From Desulfocucumis palustris (GTDB lineage: Bacteria > Bacillota > Desulfotomaculia > Desulfotomaculales > Desulfocucumaceae), in NCBI RefSeq assembly GCF_002933875.1, contig NZ_BFAV01000092.1, positions 16,987 through 80,986 of the forward strand: 64,000 nucleotides of DNA, in the 5' to 3' direction. The translations under genes and the position numbers were made by a program. Positions 25,474-34,813 of this stretch are shown piece after piece (within the stretch, counting starts at the first letter, position 1; every line of letters begins with the position of its first letter). The notes beneath the pieces were generated by a model. The model ran no database searches. It saw only the letters and a list, made by a program, of their open reading frames with translations, and had not been told where the DNA came from.

Positions 25474-26706
25474 ATGATAAAAAAAATAGGCGAAAATTGG
25501 CAAATATATTTTTCCGTGCTTTTTGTCATGACCGGGCTGGGCGTGGTTGGCCCCATTTTGCACGATATCCAGGTTTATTTTAAGCTGGAGAGCGCGGCCA
25601 GGACAAGCCTGGTCATTTCTGTTTTTGCCTTTACCAGGCTGCTCCTTGATATACCGTCCAGCTTTCTGACCCGGCGGTTAAATCTGGAATGGGTTTTGTG
25701 CTGGGGCGCTGTTCTTGTAATTGCGGGCTCTCTAATCACGGCCCTGGCGCCTGACTATTCTTTCCTTTTACTGGGCAGGGCGGTGGCCGGCGGGGGATCG
25801 GCCCTGACAATCATTTCAGCGGTGGTTATGCTGAATAAAAAAGCAGACTCCCAAAACCGGGGAAGCCTCCTGGCAACATACCAGGCCTTTTTGCTTGGCG
25901 GGGTATCCCTGGGGCCTGCCCTGGGCGGCCTGGCGGCTTACGCCTTTAACTGGCGCGCCGCTTTCTGGACAGGCTGCCTGGCCGGCCTTCTGGCACTGGC
26001 CTGCAATATTGGTTTGCTCAGGAAACCGGTGAACGGAGAGTCCCGGCCGGCTGTCCGGGACGACGGGGAATGCGGGGTCCAAAACATTAATAATAATTCG
26101 CGCCTGGAACGTACTTTTTGGATTGATGTAATCGCCGTTAACTTTGTAACCTTTGTTCTTTTGTTTGTTCTTGAAGGATTCAACAACACTATCATTCCGC
26201 TTTACGGCAGCAGGGTGCTGGGGCTTGAACCCGGAGTCCTGGGGATAATTCTCGGCGCCATGGCTGTAGTCAGGTTTGCTGTCAGCCTGTTTGGCGGCGT
26301 CCTGTCGGACAAATACGGCCGGGGAGCCATACTAATCCCCTGTTTACTGGTGGCGGGCATTGGAACCATGTGCCTGAAGTTCGCCGATACCACCGCTGTT
26401 TTTGTAATAGTGGCGGCCCTGTTCGCATTTGGCAGAATGGGCAACAATATCAATTTAGCTTTACTGGGGGATGTTACCCCGCCTGATAGAATGGGGATGA
26501 TGATAGGGATTAACAGGTTCTTTTGTGATCTGGGGCTGGTCCTGGGCCCCTGGTTTCTGGGCATGGTGGTTGATATCTGGGGTTTTGAGGCCTCGGGTAT
26601 TGTGGTTGGCGCCGCCGCCTGGCTGATGGCGTTTATTGTCTGGAAATTTTTCGGCCTGGGAATACCCGGCCGGCAGTCCACTGCCGGCCGGGTGGAAAAT
26701 GAATAG
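25474..26706 (+). CDS. Major facilitator superfamily transporter
   Basis: About 410 residues and twelve hydrophobic helices in two halves. The first half has the LLGRAVAGGGSALTIISAVVM segment and LGGVSLGPALGGLAA; the second has GGVLSDKYGRGAILIP, a motif A equivalent. It is a cytoplasmic-membrane carrier, possibly for export of a product or uptake of a related substrate of block B. The start is uncertain: ATG 25474 or 25450. It ends the block, and two strong hairpins follow. Confidence 0.85.
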   Translation: MIKKIGENWQIYFSVLFVMTGLGVVGPILHDIQVYFKLESAARTSLVISVFAFTRLLLDIPSSFLTRRLNLEWVLCWGAVLVIAGSLITALAPDYSFLLLGRAVAGGGSALTIISAVVMLNKKADSQNRGSLLATYQAFLLGGVSLGPALGGLAAYAFNWRAAFWTGCLAGLLALACNIGLLRKPVNGESRPAVRDDGECGVQNINNNSRLERTFWIDVIAVNFVTFVLLFVLEGFNNTIIPLYGSRVLGLEPGVLGIILGAMAVVRFAVSLFGGVLSDKYGRGAILIPCLLVAGIGTMCLKFADTTAVFVIVAALFAFGRMGNNINLALLGDVTPPDRMGMMIGINRFFCDLGLVLGPWFLGMVVDIWGFEASGIVVGAAAWLMAFIVWKFFGLGIPGRQSTAGRVENE

Positions 26707-26741
26707 CCGCTACCCGGCTGACCCGGGATAGCGGCACCTTT

Positions 26742-26815
26742 ATGGCAGGGAGTAATATTTCATTATCCCTGCCATATTTGTTTGCGCGCCCCGTTTTTTG
26801 CCGGGGCGCCCGGTT
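26742..26815. terminator. Pair of bidirectional terminator hairpins
   Basis: Hairpin 1 pairs ATGGCAGGGA (26742-26751) with TCCCTGCCAT (26766-26775). Hairpin 2 pairs GCGCCCCG (26786-26793) with CGGGGCGC (26802-26809) and is followed by CCGGTTTT. They lie between convergent operons and can serve both strands. Confidence 0.8.
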
Positions 26816-26825
26816 TTGTTGAAAG

Positions 26826-27359
26826 TTAACTGACGGCCAGTGAATATCCCAGTTCAAATGCTTTTTTATTCTCTTCGTGAAATTTGGGGATTTTTTGCAG
26901 CATTACCTTCAGCACCTGGTCTTTGCTTAAAGTGCCGTCCAGCAGTCTGGTCAGGTATCCCAGGACCACCACATTGGCATATATTTCCCGGCCCAGTTCG
27001 TTTATGGCCATTTCCCGGGCGTTCACCGAAATCTGCCGGCAGTGGAGGCCGTGGTCCTGCTCCACGTAATAAGGCTCATAAATAATGACACCCTGGCTCA
27101 CCAGCGGTTTGAATTTGTTGTAAGCCGCCTTGGACATGGCCACCAGAAAATCAGGGTCTTCGCATACCGGACTGTCCACCGGCGCGTCGGATATAACCAC
27201 CTGTGTCCTGACGTAGCCGCCCCTGGTTTCCGTTCCGTGGCTGACCAGCATGGTGGTATACAGGTTTTCGTCAACCGAAACCTGGGCCAGTATCTGTCCC
27301 AGCCTCACCACTCCCTGGCCGCCGAAACCGCTAATCAGCACTTCGATCCTTTTTCCCAT
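26826..27359 (-). CDS. 2-oxoacid:ferredoxin oxidoreductase gamma subunit
   Basis: A 177-residue POR_gamma domain protein (EVLISGFGGQGVVRLGQILAQ and SHGTETRGGYVRTQVVIS). With the alpha and beta subunits upstream it oxidatively decarboxylates a 2-oxoacid to acyl-CoA and reduces ferredoxin, in the cytoplasm of anaerobes. ATG 27359 follows AAAGGAGG and overlaps the beta stop (TGATG); upstream in-frame starts lie inside the beta gene. The best family fit is the 2-ketoglutarate/2-ketoisovalerate class. Confidence 0.92.
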   Translation of the reverse strand: MGKRIEVLISGFGGQGVVRLGQILAQVSVDENLYTTMLVSHGTETRGGYVRTQVVISDAPVDSPVCEDPDFLVAMSKAAYNKFKPLVSQGVIIYEPYYVEQDHGLHCRQISVNAREMAINELGREIYANVVVLGYLTRLLDGTLSKDQVLKVMLQKIPKFHEENKKAFELGYSLAVS

Positions 27360-28198
27360 CAGCGCGCCCTCCTTTGAATCTCCCTGGTAAACTCCAAAAG
27401 CCTGGCGGAGAATTCCTGTCTGGTGTTGGAGGCGTCGTGGTAAATCCCGGTTCTGAAGCACATTTCGTTCTCCGGCACCCTGTCGTGCAGCCCGTAGGTG
27501 CGTTCCTTGATCCAGTTGTACATGGCTATGGGTTTTCTTGTCCCCAGCGCCCGGTCGGAGAAGTTGGTCACGCAGGGATATATCACATGCACCAGGGAGA
27601 ACCCTTTATTGAGGATTGCTTTTTTAATGCTTTCCACCGCTTCCTGGCCCTGCAGGCTGGTATGCCTGGCCAGGAAAGTCGCCCCGGCGTCCTTAAGAAT
27701 ATTGAGCACATCCTGGCCTTCCTGCATAAAATTTGATTCGTAGGTGCCGTAGGGTGAGCTGTCGGTTTTTACCCCCAGGGGAGTGGTCCAGCCGTATTGC
27801 CCGCCGGTGGACATGTAACCCAGGTTGTCGCAGACCACCACAGTCATATCCACGTTGCGCCGGGCGCAGTGCAGAAGGTTTAAGAAACCGATTCCGAAGG
27901 AGTCGCCGTCGCCCACGGTGCAGATGATCTTTTTATCCGGCGGCAGGGCGATGCGCAGGCCCGAGGCTATGGCGTATACCCTGCCGTGGGTGCCGGCAAA
28001 GTTGTCGCCCTTCCAGGTGGCAAAGGTCTGCCGGCCGGCGCAGCCGATGCCTGTGCCCCATACCACGTCTTCCACGCCCAGACCCAGTTCGTCGATGGCC
28101 TTAACGGTTTTTTTATGCACCTGACCCAGCCCGCACCCGCTGCAGGCGGTGCTGGGTATCTTTCTGGGCCGCAGGTATTTGTTTGCCAGATAATCCAT
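27359..28198 (-). CDS. 2-oxoacid:ferredoxin oxidoreductase beta subunit (TPP-binding)
   Basis: A 279-residue thiamine-diphosphate-binding subunit. CSGCGLGQ at about residues 19-26 is the usual iron-sulfur or TPP-proximal motif. GDGDSFGIGFLNLLHCARRN (about 95-115) and DNLGYMSTGGQYGWTTPLG form the TPP/Mg site. The ALGTRKPIAMYNWIKERTY tail fits the Kor/Vor class. It overlaps the gamma gene and starts 3 bases after the alpha stop. Confidence 0.93.
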   Translation of the reverse strand: MDYLANKYLRPRKIPSTACSGCGLGQVHKKTVKAIDELGLGVEDVVWGTGIGCAGRQTFATWKGDNFAGTHGRVYAIASGLRIALPPDKKIICTVGDGDSFGIGFLNLLHCARRNVDMTVVVCDNLGYMSTGGQYGWTTPLGVKTDSSPYGTYESNFMQEGQDVLNILKDAGATFLARHTSLQGQEAVESIKKAILNKGFSLVHVIYPCVTNFSDRALGTRKPIAMYNWIKERTYGLHDRVPENEMCFRTGIYHDASNTRQEFSARLLEFTREIQRRAR

Positions 28199-28201
28199 CT
28201 T

Positions 28202-29377
28202 TTACCACGCCTCCCATTCCCAGTTGTCTGACCGGACCAGCGGTTCGCCGTTTAGAATTTGTTTTATTTGCAGCAGCATCTCGGCCACGCTGGGCAGTTC
28301 GCCGCATTTTCCGAAGAAATGCACGTTGCTGCCCGTGGGGACGCAGCGCTGCACCTCGCGAACCAACTGGCCGTCGTAGTTCAGTTCCACCACCAGGTAG
28401 TTGGTCTTCCTGTGGTATAGGTCGTCCAAAAAGGGCCAGAGAGAAATGGGCCGGATGCAGCCGACCTTCAAACCTTCTTCCCGGGCCTTTTTGACGCAGC
28501 TGATCATGACCCGGGACGGGCTGCCGTACGCAACCAGCACCACATCGGGATCGTCGTCCATGAAATGCTCTTCATAGCGCCGGATAACTTCCTTATTGTT
28601 CCTGACCTTGTTAATCAGCCTGTAGGAGTGTTTGTGCGCCCATTCCACCTCCTCGGTATCATAGCCCTCGTCGGTGGGGGTCCAGTCGGAGCAGGTGCCG
28701 CCGGTGTTGTGGCCCATTACCACCGGCGGCACGTCCAGCTGGTCGGTGAAGGGATAGAACACCGGGCCCCGGCAAATTTCACGCTCTTTAAAGCGAAGGC
28801 CCATTTTTTCTATTTCTTCCCTGGTTTCCGGAAGCTCCAGGGTTTCCCAGCCGTCGGTGACCAACTGGTCGGCCAGAACGGTAACGGGCATTCTAAACCG
28901 CTCCGAAAGGTAAAATGCTTCCACGGTCAGGGAGAATGCCTCCTGTACGCTATTGGGGGCCAGCACGATGGTTTCGGCATTGCCGCCGTGGGTTGGGTAC
29001 CTGGCAATGTAAAATTCCCCCTGGCCCGGGGCGCCGGTGATGCCTGATACCGGGCCGACCCGCTGGGCGTTTACCACCACAATGGGTATTTCACAGCCCA
29101 GGGCCCAGCCGTAAGGGTCGGCGTATAAAATATAGCCCGGGCCCGAGGTGGCGGTCATGGTTTTCAAGCCGCCCAGGGAGGCGCCCACCGCAATATGCAT
29201 CCCGGTCATCTCGTCCTCGGCCTGAACGTAATAGCCGCCCACCTCCGGCAGTCTGCGGGACATGTTCTCGGCTATCTCGGTGGCCGGGGTGATGGGGTAG
29301 CCGGCGAATACTTTGCAGCCGGCCAGTATGGCCCCTTCCGTGATGGCTCTGTTGCCTGTATCGAAGTAGCGTTTCAT
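28202..29377 (-). CDS. 2-oxoacid:ferredoxin oxidoreductase alpha subunit
   Basis: A 391-residue subunit with the pyrimidine-binding domain first (GNRAITEGAILAGCKVFAGYPITPATEI) and QAEDEMTGMHIAVGASLGGLKTMTATSGPGY. A transketolase C-terminal domain near the end contains VVLVAYGSPSRVMISCVKKARE. The domain order gamma-separate/alpha/beta is that of Kor and Vor enzymes. ATG 29377 overlaps the stop of the upstream flavoprotein by one base. An aminotransferase gene nearby could supply the 2-oxoacid. Confidence 0.93.
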   Translation of the reverse strand: MKRYFDTGNRAITEGAILAGCKVFAGYPITPATEIAENMSRRLPEVGGYYVQAEDEMTGMHIAVGASLGGLKTMTATSGPGYILYADPYGWALGCEIPIVVVNAQRVGPVSGITGAPGQGEFYIARYPTHGGNAETIVLAPNSVQEAFSLTVEAFYLSERFRMPVTVLADQLVTDGWETLELPETREEIEKMGLRFKEREICRGPVFYPFTDQLDVPPVVMGHNTGGTCSDWTPTDEGYDTEEVEWAHKHSYRLINKVRNNKEVIRRYEEHFMDDDPDVVLVAYGSPSRVMISCVKKAREEGLKVGCIRPISLWPFLDDLYHRKTNYLVVELNYDGQLVREVQRCVPTGSNVHFFGKCGELPSVAEMLLQIKQILNGEPLVRSDNWEWEAW

Positions 29378-30996
29378 TAATCAGCTTCACCTGCTTTCTC
29401 AATGCTGATGGCAAAATCGGGGCAAACAAAGAAGCATTTGTAGCAGCCCACGCATTTTTCATCATGCGCCGCCTGCATTGGCTTGTATCCCCGGTCATTG
29501 AATCCGCCCGCAGGGTCGAACACGCCCGGGCGGCAAACCTCCTGGCAATAACCGCAGGCTTTGCAGGCCGCGTAGTCCACCTCCACTTTGAATCTGGTGA
29601 CGTCGCAGCCAAGGCAGCGCCGGGCTTCACGCCTGGCGACGTTTTCGCTGAAGGGTGTTTCCACTGCCTGGAAGGTATTCAGCCGCTGTCCGTACGGGAT
29701 GGTGCGCGTGAAAGCCCTCTCCGTGCCCATGGGCATGGCCGGGGCCGGCGCGGGCATTTCTCCGGGCGCCAGGGCTTCGTGAATATCTCCGTCTCCGCCC
29801 AGGTATCTGTCAATTGCTCCGGCTGCCCGCTTGCCCTGGGCCACTGCCTGGATAATGGATGAGGGGCCGGTTACGGCGTCACCGGCGGCAAATACGCCCT
29901 CCATGCTTGTGGCCAGGGTGTCGTCGTTTACCTGAATGGTGCCGTCGGGGTTGCCGGCCACCTTGAATACCAGGGGGTCGGCTTTTTGGCCGATGGCGAC
30001 TATTACCGCGTCGGTGGCAATGGTGAACTCACTGCCCTCCACCGGGACGGGAGCGGGTCTGCCGCCGGCGTCCCGGGAGCCCGGCTTTGTTCTGACGCAG
30101 GTTAGCAGGCCCCGGGTTGCTTTCACCGGCGCGGCCTGACATTCAATTATTACGCCTTCTTCCAGGGCGGCGGCGATCTCCTCTGCGCCGGCGGGCATCT
30201 GGTCCAGGGCGCGGCGGTAGATGACCGCCACTTCTCCGGCGCCCAGGCGAACCGCGGACCTGGCCGCATCAATGGCTGTGTTGCCGCCGCCGATTACGGC
30301 CACTCTCCGGCCGGGGGAGGCCGCGGTGCCATTGTTCACGTCTTGCAGAAAGCTGATGCCGTCAATAACCGGCATTTCCTCTCCGGCCATGCCGAGCTTG
30401 CTGCTTTGCCAGGCGCCGGAAGCCAGGAACACGGCGTTATAGCCCTCCCGCAACAGGGATGCCGCCGAATCGATCCTGGTCCCGGTTTTGATGGCGATGC
30501 CCCGGCCGGCGATTTCGGCAATTTCGGCGTCAAGGATGGAACCGGGCAGGCGGTAGGAGGGGATGCCATAGCGCATCATGCCGCCTGCCTCCGGCATGGC
30601 CTCGTAAACAGTCACCCGGTGCCCCTTGCCGGCCAGATAATAGGCCGCGGTCAGTCCGCAGGGGCCCGCCCCCACCACCGCCGCTTTTTTGCCGGTGGAA
30701 GGCGCGATTTTTACATTTTGTTTCCACAGCCCGCCGCCTATTTCCGCGGCGCTGCGCTTGAGCATGCGGATGGCCAGCGGCTGGTCGTACTGCGCCCTGG
30801 CGCATTTGGTTTCACAGGGATGTACGCAGGCATAGCCGCATACGGCGGGGAAAGGGATGCTCTCTCTTATTACCGACAGTGCCTCGTCAAATTTGCCTTG
30901 CCTGATGTACCTGATATATACGGGTACGTTTACTCCTGCCGGGCAGGCTTCGCGGCAGGGGGGCAAAGTGTAATTTTCCTTTCGGGTTGCTCCCAT
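29377..30996 (-). CDS. GltD-like NAD(P)H flavoprotein fused to a 2[4Fe-4S] ferredoxin domain
   Basis: The 539 residues have three parts. The N-terminal cysteine-rich helical domain (about 14-65) has Cys-4Fe4S spacing as in glutamate synthase small subunit. Two Rossmann domains follow (AAVVGAGPCGLTAAYYLAGKG near 107, VAVIGGGNTAIDAARSAV near 240). The C-terminal ferredoxin has CKACGYCQEVC and CVGCYKCFFVC. In this operon it probably supplies the ferredoxin (delta) function and links the oxidoreductase to NAD(P)H. ATG 30996 starts the four-gene operon. Confidence 0.9.
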   Translation of the reverse strand: MGATRKENYTLPPCREACPAGVNVPVYIRYIRQGKFDEALSVIRESIPFPAVCGYACVHPCETKCARAQYDQPLAIRMLKRSAAEIGGGLWKQNVKIAPSTGKKAAVVGAGPCGLTAAYYLAGKGHRVTVYEAMPEAGGMMRYGIPSYRLPGSILDAEIAEIAGRGIAIKTGTRIDSAASLLREGYNAVFLASGAWQSSKLGMAGEEMPVIDGISFLQDVNNGTAASPGRRVAVIGGGNTAIDAARSAVRLGAGEVAVIYRRALDQMPAGAEEIAAALEEGVIIECQAAPVKATRGLLTCVRTKPGSRDAGGRPAPVPVEGSEFTIATDAVIVAIGQKADPLVFKVAGNPDGTIQVNDDTLATSMEGVFAAGDAVTGPSSIIQAVAQGKRAAGAIDRYLGGDGDIHEALAPGEMPAPAPAMPMGTERAFTRTIPYGQRLNTFQAVETPFSENVARREARRCLGCDVTRFKVEVDYAACKACGYCQEVCRPGVFDPAGGFNDRGYKPMQAAHDEKCVGCYKCFFVCPDFAISIEKAGEAD

Positions 30997-31075
30997 ATAA
31001 GCTTTTTACACTCCTTCCTGTGATAACTGGTTAATTGGCTGTTAACAACGTTGTATTTGTGCCGCAACTCTATTT

Positions 31076-31213
31076 AGCAAGTTTCGCGCCAAAAGGATTA
31101 ATGCGCTTTTAAATTGCTCTCCCGGCCTTTTTTATGAATATGGGGATTCCCGGCTCCCCCAAACCGGCCCAATAATAAACCAATTCATAATTTATTTGGG
31201 GTGTAATGGGGGC
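31076..31213 (-). promoter_or_regulatory. Sigma-54 promoter and activator sites of the ferredoxin oxidoreductase operon
   Basis: On the minus strand TGGCGCGAAACTTGCT (31091 to 31076) fits the -24/-12 spacing and shares GAAACTTGC with the block A and B promoters. About 90 bases upstream (31180-31213, read on plus) the activator motif appears as CCAATTC, TTATTTGGGG and TAATGGGGGC. No gene lies in 30997-31293. Confidence 0.72.
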
Positions 31214-31293
31214 TGCGGGCGGCAGGCGGGTTGTTTTAAAAATAATACCCCTGACCGGAGCCAGGGGAAATGCAAAGGGAGATTTGCAAACAT

Positions 31294-32493
31294 TTAGGAG
31301 TTTGTGATGGAGATCCTGTCCAGCGCCTTTTCAATTCTTTCAAATGCCTCATTTATTTCCTTGGTGGACACCAGGAGCGACAATCTCAGGTAACCTTCCC
31401 CCGCTTTGCCGAAGGCGGTGCCGGGGAAGGTAAATACCCTGGCATTTTTCAGCAGGTACACCGCAAGGTCAAAGGACTTCATTTCGTACTTTGAAACATC
31501 CGGTAATATATAGAATGAGCCCCCCGGCGCAACATATTTCCAGCCCAAACGATCCAGCCACCTCATGGCTGCCTGGCGCCGTTCCTGGTACACGGCGACT
31601 GTCTCCTTAACGCAGTCCTGGGATTCTTCCAGCGCCGCCAGGGCCGCGTATTGAGATACCGCGGGCGCGCAAATGGTTACGGAGTATTTGAGGTTGAGCA
31701 TGGGAGAAATAATATCACCGGGGCCGGCAAGGTAGCCCACTCTCCAGCCGGTCATGGAATAGGCTTTGGAAAAACCGTTAACTGTAAGGGTGCGCTCGAA
31801 CATTCTGGGCAGGGAGGCCACGCTGGTTGTCTGAATCCCGTCAAAAACCAGACGCTCGTAGAGCTCGTCCGATATTACCACCAGATCCTCCCGCTCGGCC
31901 AGTTCAGCTATTTTCACAAGGTTGCCACGGCTGATAACAGCCCCGGTGGGGTTGTTGGGGGAAATAATTAATAGCATTTTTGATTTTGGCGTAATTACCT
32001 CGGCCACGTCTTCCGCCGTTATTTCAAAGTTATTCTCCGCCCTGGCCACCACCGGCACTATTTTGCCCCCCGCTATTTCAATGCAGCTATCGTAGGGAGT
32101 GTATCTGGGTTCCGGTACGATTACCTCGTCGCCCGGGTTTATTAAGGTCATCATGGCTAAAAAGATAGCCTCCTGGGCCCCCACTGTAACAATTATCTCC
32201 TTGTCCGGGTTGACCGATATGCCGTTTTCCTCCGCCAGTTTTTTGCTTATGGCCTTTCTTAAACCGGGCAGGCCGGCCCAGGCCGTATAGTGGGTGGCGC
32301 CCTCCGCCAAGGCTTCCTGGGCCGCCTTGATTATGTGCCGCGGGGTGGGCAGATCCGGGTCGCCCCGGCCCAAATTGATTATCTGGCCCAGCTCGTTGGC
32401 TAATTCAATTAATTTACGGCGTTCGTCCGCCGGGTTCTCTCCTTTGGCGCGATCGGATAAAAAACGTTTATTGGATGACAAATTAGTGCTCAT
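31294..32493 (-). CDS. Class I pyridoxal-phosphate aminotransferase
   Basis: A 399-residue PLP enzyme of the aspartate/aromatic (AAT_I) fold. SPNNPTGAVISRGN contains the conserved Asn, SDELYERLVFDG the Asp that holds the PLP nitrogen, and NGFSKAYSMTGWRVGYL the Schiff-base Lys. It would convert an amino acid to the 2-oxoacid, or the reverse. Third in the operon after the HMGL-like and creatininase-like genes (gap 19 bases to the latter). Given the ferredoxin oxidoreductase next door, supply of a branched or aromatic 2-oxoacid is plausible but not shown. Confidence 0.92.
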   Translation of the reverse strand: MSTNLSSNKRFLSDRAKGENPADERRKLIELANELGQIINLGRGDPDLPTPRHIIKAAQEALAEGATHYTAWAGLPGLRKAISKKLAEENGISVNPDKEIIVTVGAQEAIFLAMMTLINPGDEVIVPEPRYTPYDSCIEIAGGKIVPVVARAENNFEITAEDVAEVITPKSKMLLIISPNNPTGAVISRGNLVKIAELAEREDLVVISDELYERLVFDGIQTTSVASLPRMFERTLTVNGFSKAYSMTGWRVGYLAGPGDIISPMLNLKYSVTICAPAVSQYAALAALEESQDCVKETVAVYQERRQAAMRWLDRLGWKYVAPGGSFYILPDVSKYEMKSFDLAVYLLKNARVFTFPGTAFGKAGEGYLRLSLLVSTKEINEAFERIEKALDRISITNS

Positions 32494-32512
32494 TTATAAA
32501 CACCGCCTGATT

Positions 32513-33379
32513 CTAAAATCTTTCGGGAAAATCTTTTTTGGTTATTTCCACGGGAACAGCCTTTAATTTTGTTAAAAATTCGGCGAACAGGTCAATCATT
32601 CTGCCGTATATCTTTTCCCCCTTTTCCCTGCTGGCCAGGTGAGGATTTCCCATAATTCCCGTTTTGCTGTATTCCCACTGGTCAAAGGGAAAACGAATGG
32701 GAAAATCTTTGTACTTGAACCCGAATCCCGAGCCCGAATCCTTTACACTGCCCCCGGGAAGATAGCCGGGGGTGGTGGGAAGGGTTTTTTCCACTCTATC
32801 CAGGCGCACCAGGTCGGGGCAGATGAGCATGGCCCCGGAGGTTTCAATCTCTCCGGCGTGCCAGCCCGGCAATTGGTCCTTGCCCTCAATAAGATCTTCG
32901 CAGAGTTCGGAAAAAACTTCGGTATCGGCTGCGTAACCCACCGCCATTGCCCCTGTTTCGTAACGCAGGGCCCTGATTACCCGGTCCACGGTGGGAGCGT
33001 TGCTGGTATGTCCCGTGCTGAAGACGATTTTTTTGAAGCCGTGGTAAATCAGGCTACGGCCAATGTCGTACAGTACGTTAAACAGGGTTTCATCCCGGAG
33101 CGTTATGGTGCCGGGTTCGTCGGGGCGCATGTGGAAACAGCTGTAACCGTACGGCAGCAAAGGGGCCACGGGGACTTCCGCCTTTTTGGCCGCTTCAATG
33201 CAGACATAGTATCCCGCATAGGAATCAATGCCCATTGGCAGACCCGGGCCGTGTTGCTCGGTGCTGCCGATGGGAACCAGTACCACATCGGTTTTTTTCA
33301 GCCATTCTTTTACTTCCACCCAGGTAAGATCAAAAATCCGGTACTTGGAGTTTTCCTTGTTTTTATCCTCGGTGTTCAT
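32513..33379 (-). CDS. Creatininase-family amidohydrolase
   Basis: A 288-residue metal-dependent hydrolase of the creatininase superfamily. VVLVPIGSTEQHGPGLPMGID (about residues 31-51) supplies metal-binding Glu and His. STGHTSNAPTVDRVIRAL and the WHAGEIETSGAML segment supply the remaining ligands. Family members hydrolyse cyclic or linear amides, and some act in cofactor synthesis. It cannot be assigned to creatinine on sequence alone. GGAGGG precedes ATG 33379. Its place between HMGL-like and aminotransferase genes suggests an amide in the same pathway. Confidence 0.85.
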   Translation of the reverse strand: MNTEDKNKENSKYRIFDLTWVEVKEWLKKTDVVLVPIGSTEQHGPGLPMGIDSYAGYYVCIEAAKKAEVPVAPLLPYGYSCFHMRPDEPGTITLRDETLFNVLYDIGRSLIYHGFKKIVFSTGHTSNAPTVDRVIRALRYETGAMAVGYAADTEVFSELCEDLIEGKDQLPGWHAGEIETSGAMLICPDLVRLDRVEKTLPTTPGYLPGGSVKDSGSGFGFKYKDFPIRFPFDQWEYSKTGIMGNPHLASREKGEKIYGRMIDLFAEFLTKLKAVPVEITKKDFPERF

Positions 33380-33415
33380 TTGGTTCCCTCCAGTTATTAC
33401 TTAAAATACTTTGCA

Positions 33416-34648
33416 CTAGGAGTTGGAATAGAGGTCGAATTTCTCCAAAAGGCTTTTGAATTCTTTAATTGTAATCAATCTTTTTAAGCGGCTTGCCTCA
33501 TTTTTTACCTCGTTCACCAGTTCTTTCACAGTGTCTTCATCAGCGGAGACATTAAGCTTGTCCAGCCACCACAGAATATTTGCCCGGCCGCATTTTTTAC
33601 CAAGCTCAATGTCGTGGCTCCTGGCGAATATTTCCGGCTGGAAGGGTTCGACGGTATGAGGATTTTTTACCAGGGCCGCCACGGGAATACCGGCCTCCCA
33701 GGTGAATACCTTTTCGCCCACCACCGGCTTGTTGGGAGGGAATTTCCAGCCGCTGATGGTATGAATCCTCTGCACAACTTCGTACAGGGCCTCAAAATCA
33801 AGGCCTGTTTCCAATCCATAGAGATACTGCAGTGCCATCGCCAGCTCTTCCGTGGCCGCGTTACCGGCTCTTTGACCGAACGAGCTGACAGTGCAGGAAA
33901 TAGACTCCGCCCCGTTTTCTATGCTGGCCAGAGAGTTTGCCACCCCCAGGCCGAAGTCGTTGTGGCAATGCACCTCTATGGGCACATCAACCCACTGGCT
34001 TACTTTTCTTACCAGGTAGCCCATGCCCCCTGTATTGACGCAGCCCGCGGTGTCCACCACGGATACCCTGTCCACCCGGGCCTTGGGCACAACGGTGGTC
34101 AGCAGTTTCTGTAAAAATTCTTCCCTGGCCCTGGTGGAATCAATCATGAACAGGTATGTGCTGAGACCCTTCTCCTTGGCATAGCTGGCCACCCGTAAAG
34201 CTTTTTCTATCACCTCTTCTTCTTTCCAGCCGAATTGATATTTCAGCCGGACATAGCTGACGGGAACCTCGATAATGGCCCCCCAGACACCGCAATTCGC
34301 CGCCAGGTCTATGTCTTTTTCCATGGCCCGGCAGAGACAGGTGATTTTAGCCTGGAGTCCGTCTCCGGCAATTCTCTCCAGCGCGGCCTGATCCTCCCTG
34401 GAAACCGCCGGAAAGGCAGCCTCGATATAATGAATTCCCGCCTTTGACAGCCCGCGGGCTATTTCCAGTTTGTCCTCTTTGCTGAAAACCACCGCCGGCG
34501 CCTGTTCCCCGTCGCGCAGGGTTGAATCGTGCAAGGTTACTTGTTTGGGGAATGATATTCCGGACCGCACTTCCGGCAGAAAATTAAAATGGCTGACCCA
34601 ACTGCGGTTAGTTTTCCACGGCCCCTGTTCCAGGTTTAAAAGGTTCAA
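33416..34648 (-). CDS. HMGL-like/isopropylmalate-homocitrate synthase family enzyme
   Basis: A 410-residue DRE-TIM metallolyase-superfamily enzyme. LHDSTLRDGEQAPAVVFS (residues about 38-55) is the DRE motif and VHCHNDFGLGVANSLASIENGAE carries the HxH metal ligands. GEKVFTWEAGIPVAALVKNP and KKCGRANI resemble the catalytic-domain end of isopropylmalate and homocitrate synthases, but the LeuA regulatory domain is missing. It either condenses acyl-CoA with a 2-oxoacid or cleaves a hydroxyacyl compound. TTG 34648 lies 11 bases after GAGGAGG. First gene of its operon. Confidence 0.8.
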   Translation of the reverse strand: MNLLNLEQGPWKTNRSWVSHFNFLPEVRSGISFPKQVTLHDSTLRDGEQAPAVVFSKEDKLEIARGLSKAGIHYIEAAFPAVSREDQAALERIAGDGLQAKITCLCRAMEKDIDLAANCGVWGAIIEVPVSYVRLKYQFGWKEEEVIEKALRVASYAKEKGLSTYLFMIDSTRAREEFLQKLLTTVVPKARVDRVSVVDTAGCVNTGGMGYLVRKVSQWVDVPIEVHCHNDFGLGVANSLASIENGAESISCTVSSFGQRAGNAATEELAMALQYLYGLETGLDFEALYEVVQRIHTISGWKFPPNKPVVGEKVFTWEAGIPVAALVKNPHTVEPFQPEIFARSHDIELGKKCGRANILWWLDKLNVSADEDTVKELVNEVKNEASRLKRLITIKEFKSLLEKFDLYSNS

Positions 34649-34700
34649 AGCTTCATATACCTCCTCTTGCAGCTGATGTTTTTTCTTTCGGTTTTAAAAC

Positions 34701-34813
34701 AGCAATTTTCGTACCATACCGGAAAACCGTGGCGGAAACGGAAATGAGCCAAAAATTTTTTTTTCAGTCCCCGCATTAGACCCAATTTACACCCAATTGT
34801 TTTGCCCATTAGC
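34701..34813 (-). promoter_or_regulatory. Sigma-54 promoter and activator sites of the HMGL-like operon
   Basis: TGGTACGAAAATTGCT (34716 to 34701 on minus) has -24/-12 spacing. Between 34768 and 34813 the minus strand reads CAATTGGGTG, AAATTGGG and TAATGCGGGG in phased array, like the sites of blocks A and B. A further ACTGGGTATTAATTGGGG on minus (about 35175-35195) could be an autoregulatory site of the activator. I see no gene elsewhere in 34649-35263. Confidence 0.68.
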
